A stretch of 34,511 nt of DNA. Source: Pleurobrachia bachei. Lineage: Eukaryota > Ctenophora > Tentaculata > Cydippida > Pleurobrachiidae. The position numbers and the translations under genes were made by a program. Of this stretch, positions 34,027 to 34,511 are shown piece by piece (position 1 is the first letter of the stretch; each line of letters opens with the position of its first letter). Below the pieces are notes generated by a model that ran no database searches, was not told where the DNA came from, and saw nothing but the letters and a program-made list of their open reading frames with translations. Location of the stretch: contig AVPN01000080.1 of the NCBI GenBank assembly GCA_000695325.1, forward strand, positions 42,647 through 77,157. Direction: 5' to 3'.

Positions 34027-34511
34027 CGTCCCGGAAGCGCTAACCTCAAGATATAACTTAGGTCTCTAACTTACACATACACGGTTCTATTATACTTATT
34101 ATATTTTTACTCAAGATCTTGCCTTGTTTGGCCCTCCTTCCCCGAAAAGAGTTTGAACAAAACAAAAAAGATCCATTATTAACAACACAAATAGAAAGAA
34201 ATTATACCCGGCGGTTTTTTGTCATGCTAGACTGCCATTCGTGCGTCCCATAAAGGGAGGCTGTGAAATTAGAACATAATAAGCGGTTTTATGATCGAGT
34301 GGTGAAGGTAAAAGCTCCACAGTCCACACAGGGGCTAATATCAAGTGGACCTCAATCGAGTAGCAAACAAACTACAGCAGTCTCTTATTTGGTGAATATC
34401 TTCTATCATGTCTATATTTGCATGTGTGGTAAACACCTGTGTAAAGATCAATTATCTTCCTAAACCGTCTTTCATCCCATATTACCCCTCTCTCTCTCTC
34501 TCTCTCTCTCT
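33570..34511. other. non-genic end region with CT microsatellites
   Basis: A nearly pure (CT)n run occupies about 33947-34023 and another starts at about 34487 and runs off the window. No confident gene. A possible exon of RAD18 near 34313-34392 is discussed under rejected items. The string TTAGAACATAATAA with an AAAGGGAGG flank at 34254-34281 also occurs at 31633-31657, so it is a dispersed repeat. Confidence 0.6.

Noticed and set aside
34313-34392. Possible further RAD18 exon (APQSTQGLISSGPQSSSKQ...)
   Set aside because: The phase would fit the donor at 32446 and a GT follows at 34393, but the acceptor lacks a pyrimidine tract and there is no recognisable RAD18 domain.

Overview
The window is nuclear DNA from an animal. 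Every gene I can follow is broken by GT-AG introns, mostly about 75 to 400 bases long, and the gene set (MCC, MLH1, RAD18, IQUB, an ankyrin TRP-like channel, a Golgi sulfotransferase, a UPF0047/YjbQ protein) is metazoan. Compact introns, heavy GA/CT/TGTC microsatellites and a retained YjbQ-type gene would suit an early-branching invertebrate such as a sponge. That last step is inference; no single marker proves it. I saw no tRNA, rRNA, CRISPR or prokaryotic feature.

Layout. 1-842: GA microsatellites and an upstream region. 843-4155 (+): a complete six-exon MCC homologue ending in a PDZ ligand. 4156-10445: gene-poor, with an 11-bp minisatellite, a 1.03 kb noncoding tandem duplication (7019-9083) and a polypurine tract. 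10446-11959 (+): an unfamiliar two-exon, 460-residue protein with nuclear/SUMO-like motifs and a C-terminal region that looks transposon-derived. 12325-14052: 1.73 kb of TGTC-type DNA organised as 59 consecutive 28-bp units. 14611-20157 (+): an ankyrin TRP-like channel gene in which about 2.14 kb is tandemly duplicated; the upstream copy is cut off before the pore and the downstream copy carries the pore and S6. 20396-22606 (-): IQUB, convergent with the channel gene, reading through one in-frame TAG. 22517-25338: a 1.41 kb tandem duplication containing the IQUB promoter and start codon, a short inverted-repeat transposon and a 31-bp minisatellite. 25580-25909 (-): a LINE reverse-transcriptase 3' remnant. 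26706-29944 (+): complete seven-exon MLH1. 30155-30985 (+): complete three-exon UPF0047 gene. 31703-32446 (+): the 5' exons of RAD18, whose remainder is not visible. 32727-33569 (-): an intronless HNK-1-family-like sulfotransferase, probably inside a RAD18 intron. 33570-34511: CT repeats and no clear gene.

The genes do not form one pathway. MLH1 and RAD18 are both DNA-damage/replication-fidelity genes, with one small metabolic gene between them. IQUB is a ciliary gene and has an RFX X-box-like site just upstream of its start. The recurring theme is local duplication: three kilobase-scale tandem duplications, several minisatellites, and two introns that contain degenerate copies of the preceding exon end plus its splice donor. 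Two neighbouring genes (channel and IQUB) each carry an in-frame TAG inside otherwise continuous coding sequence. Sequencing or assembly error, recent decay, alternative splicing and stop-codon readthrough are all open explanations.
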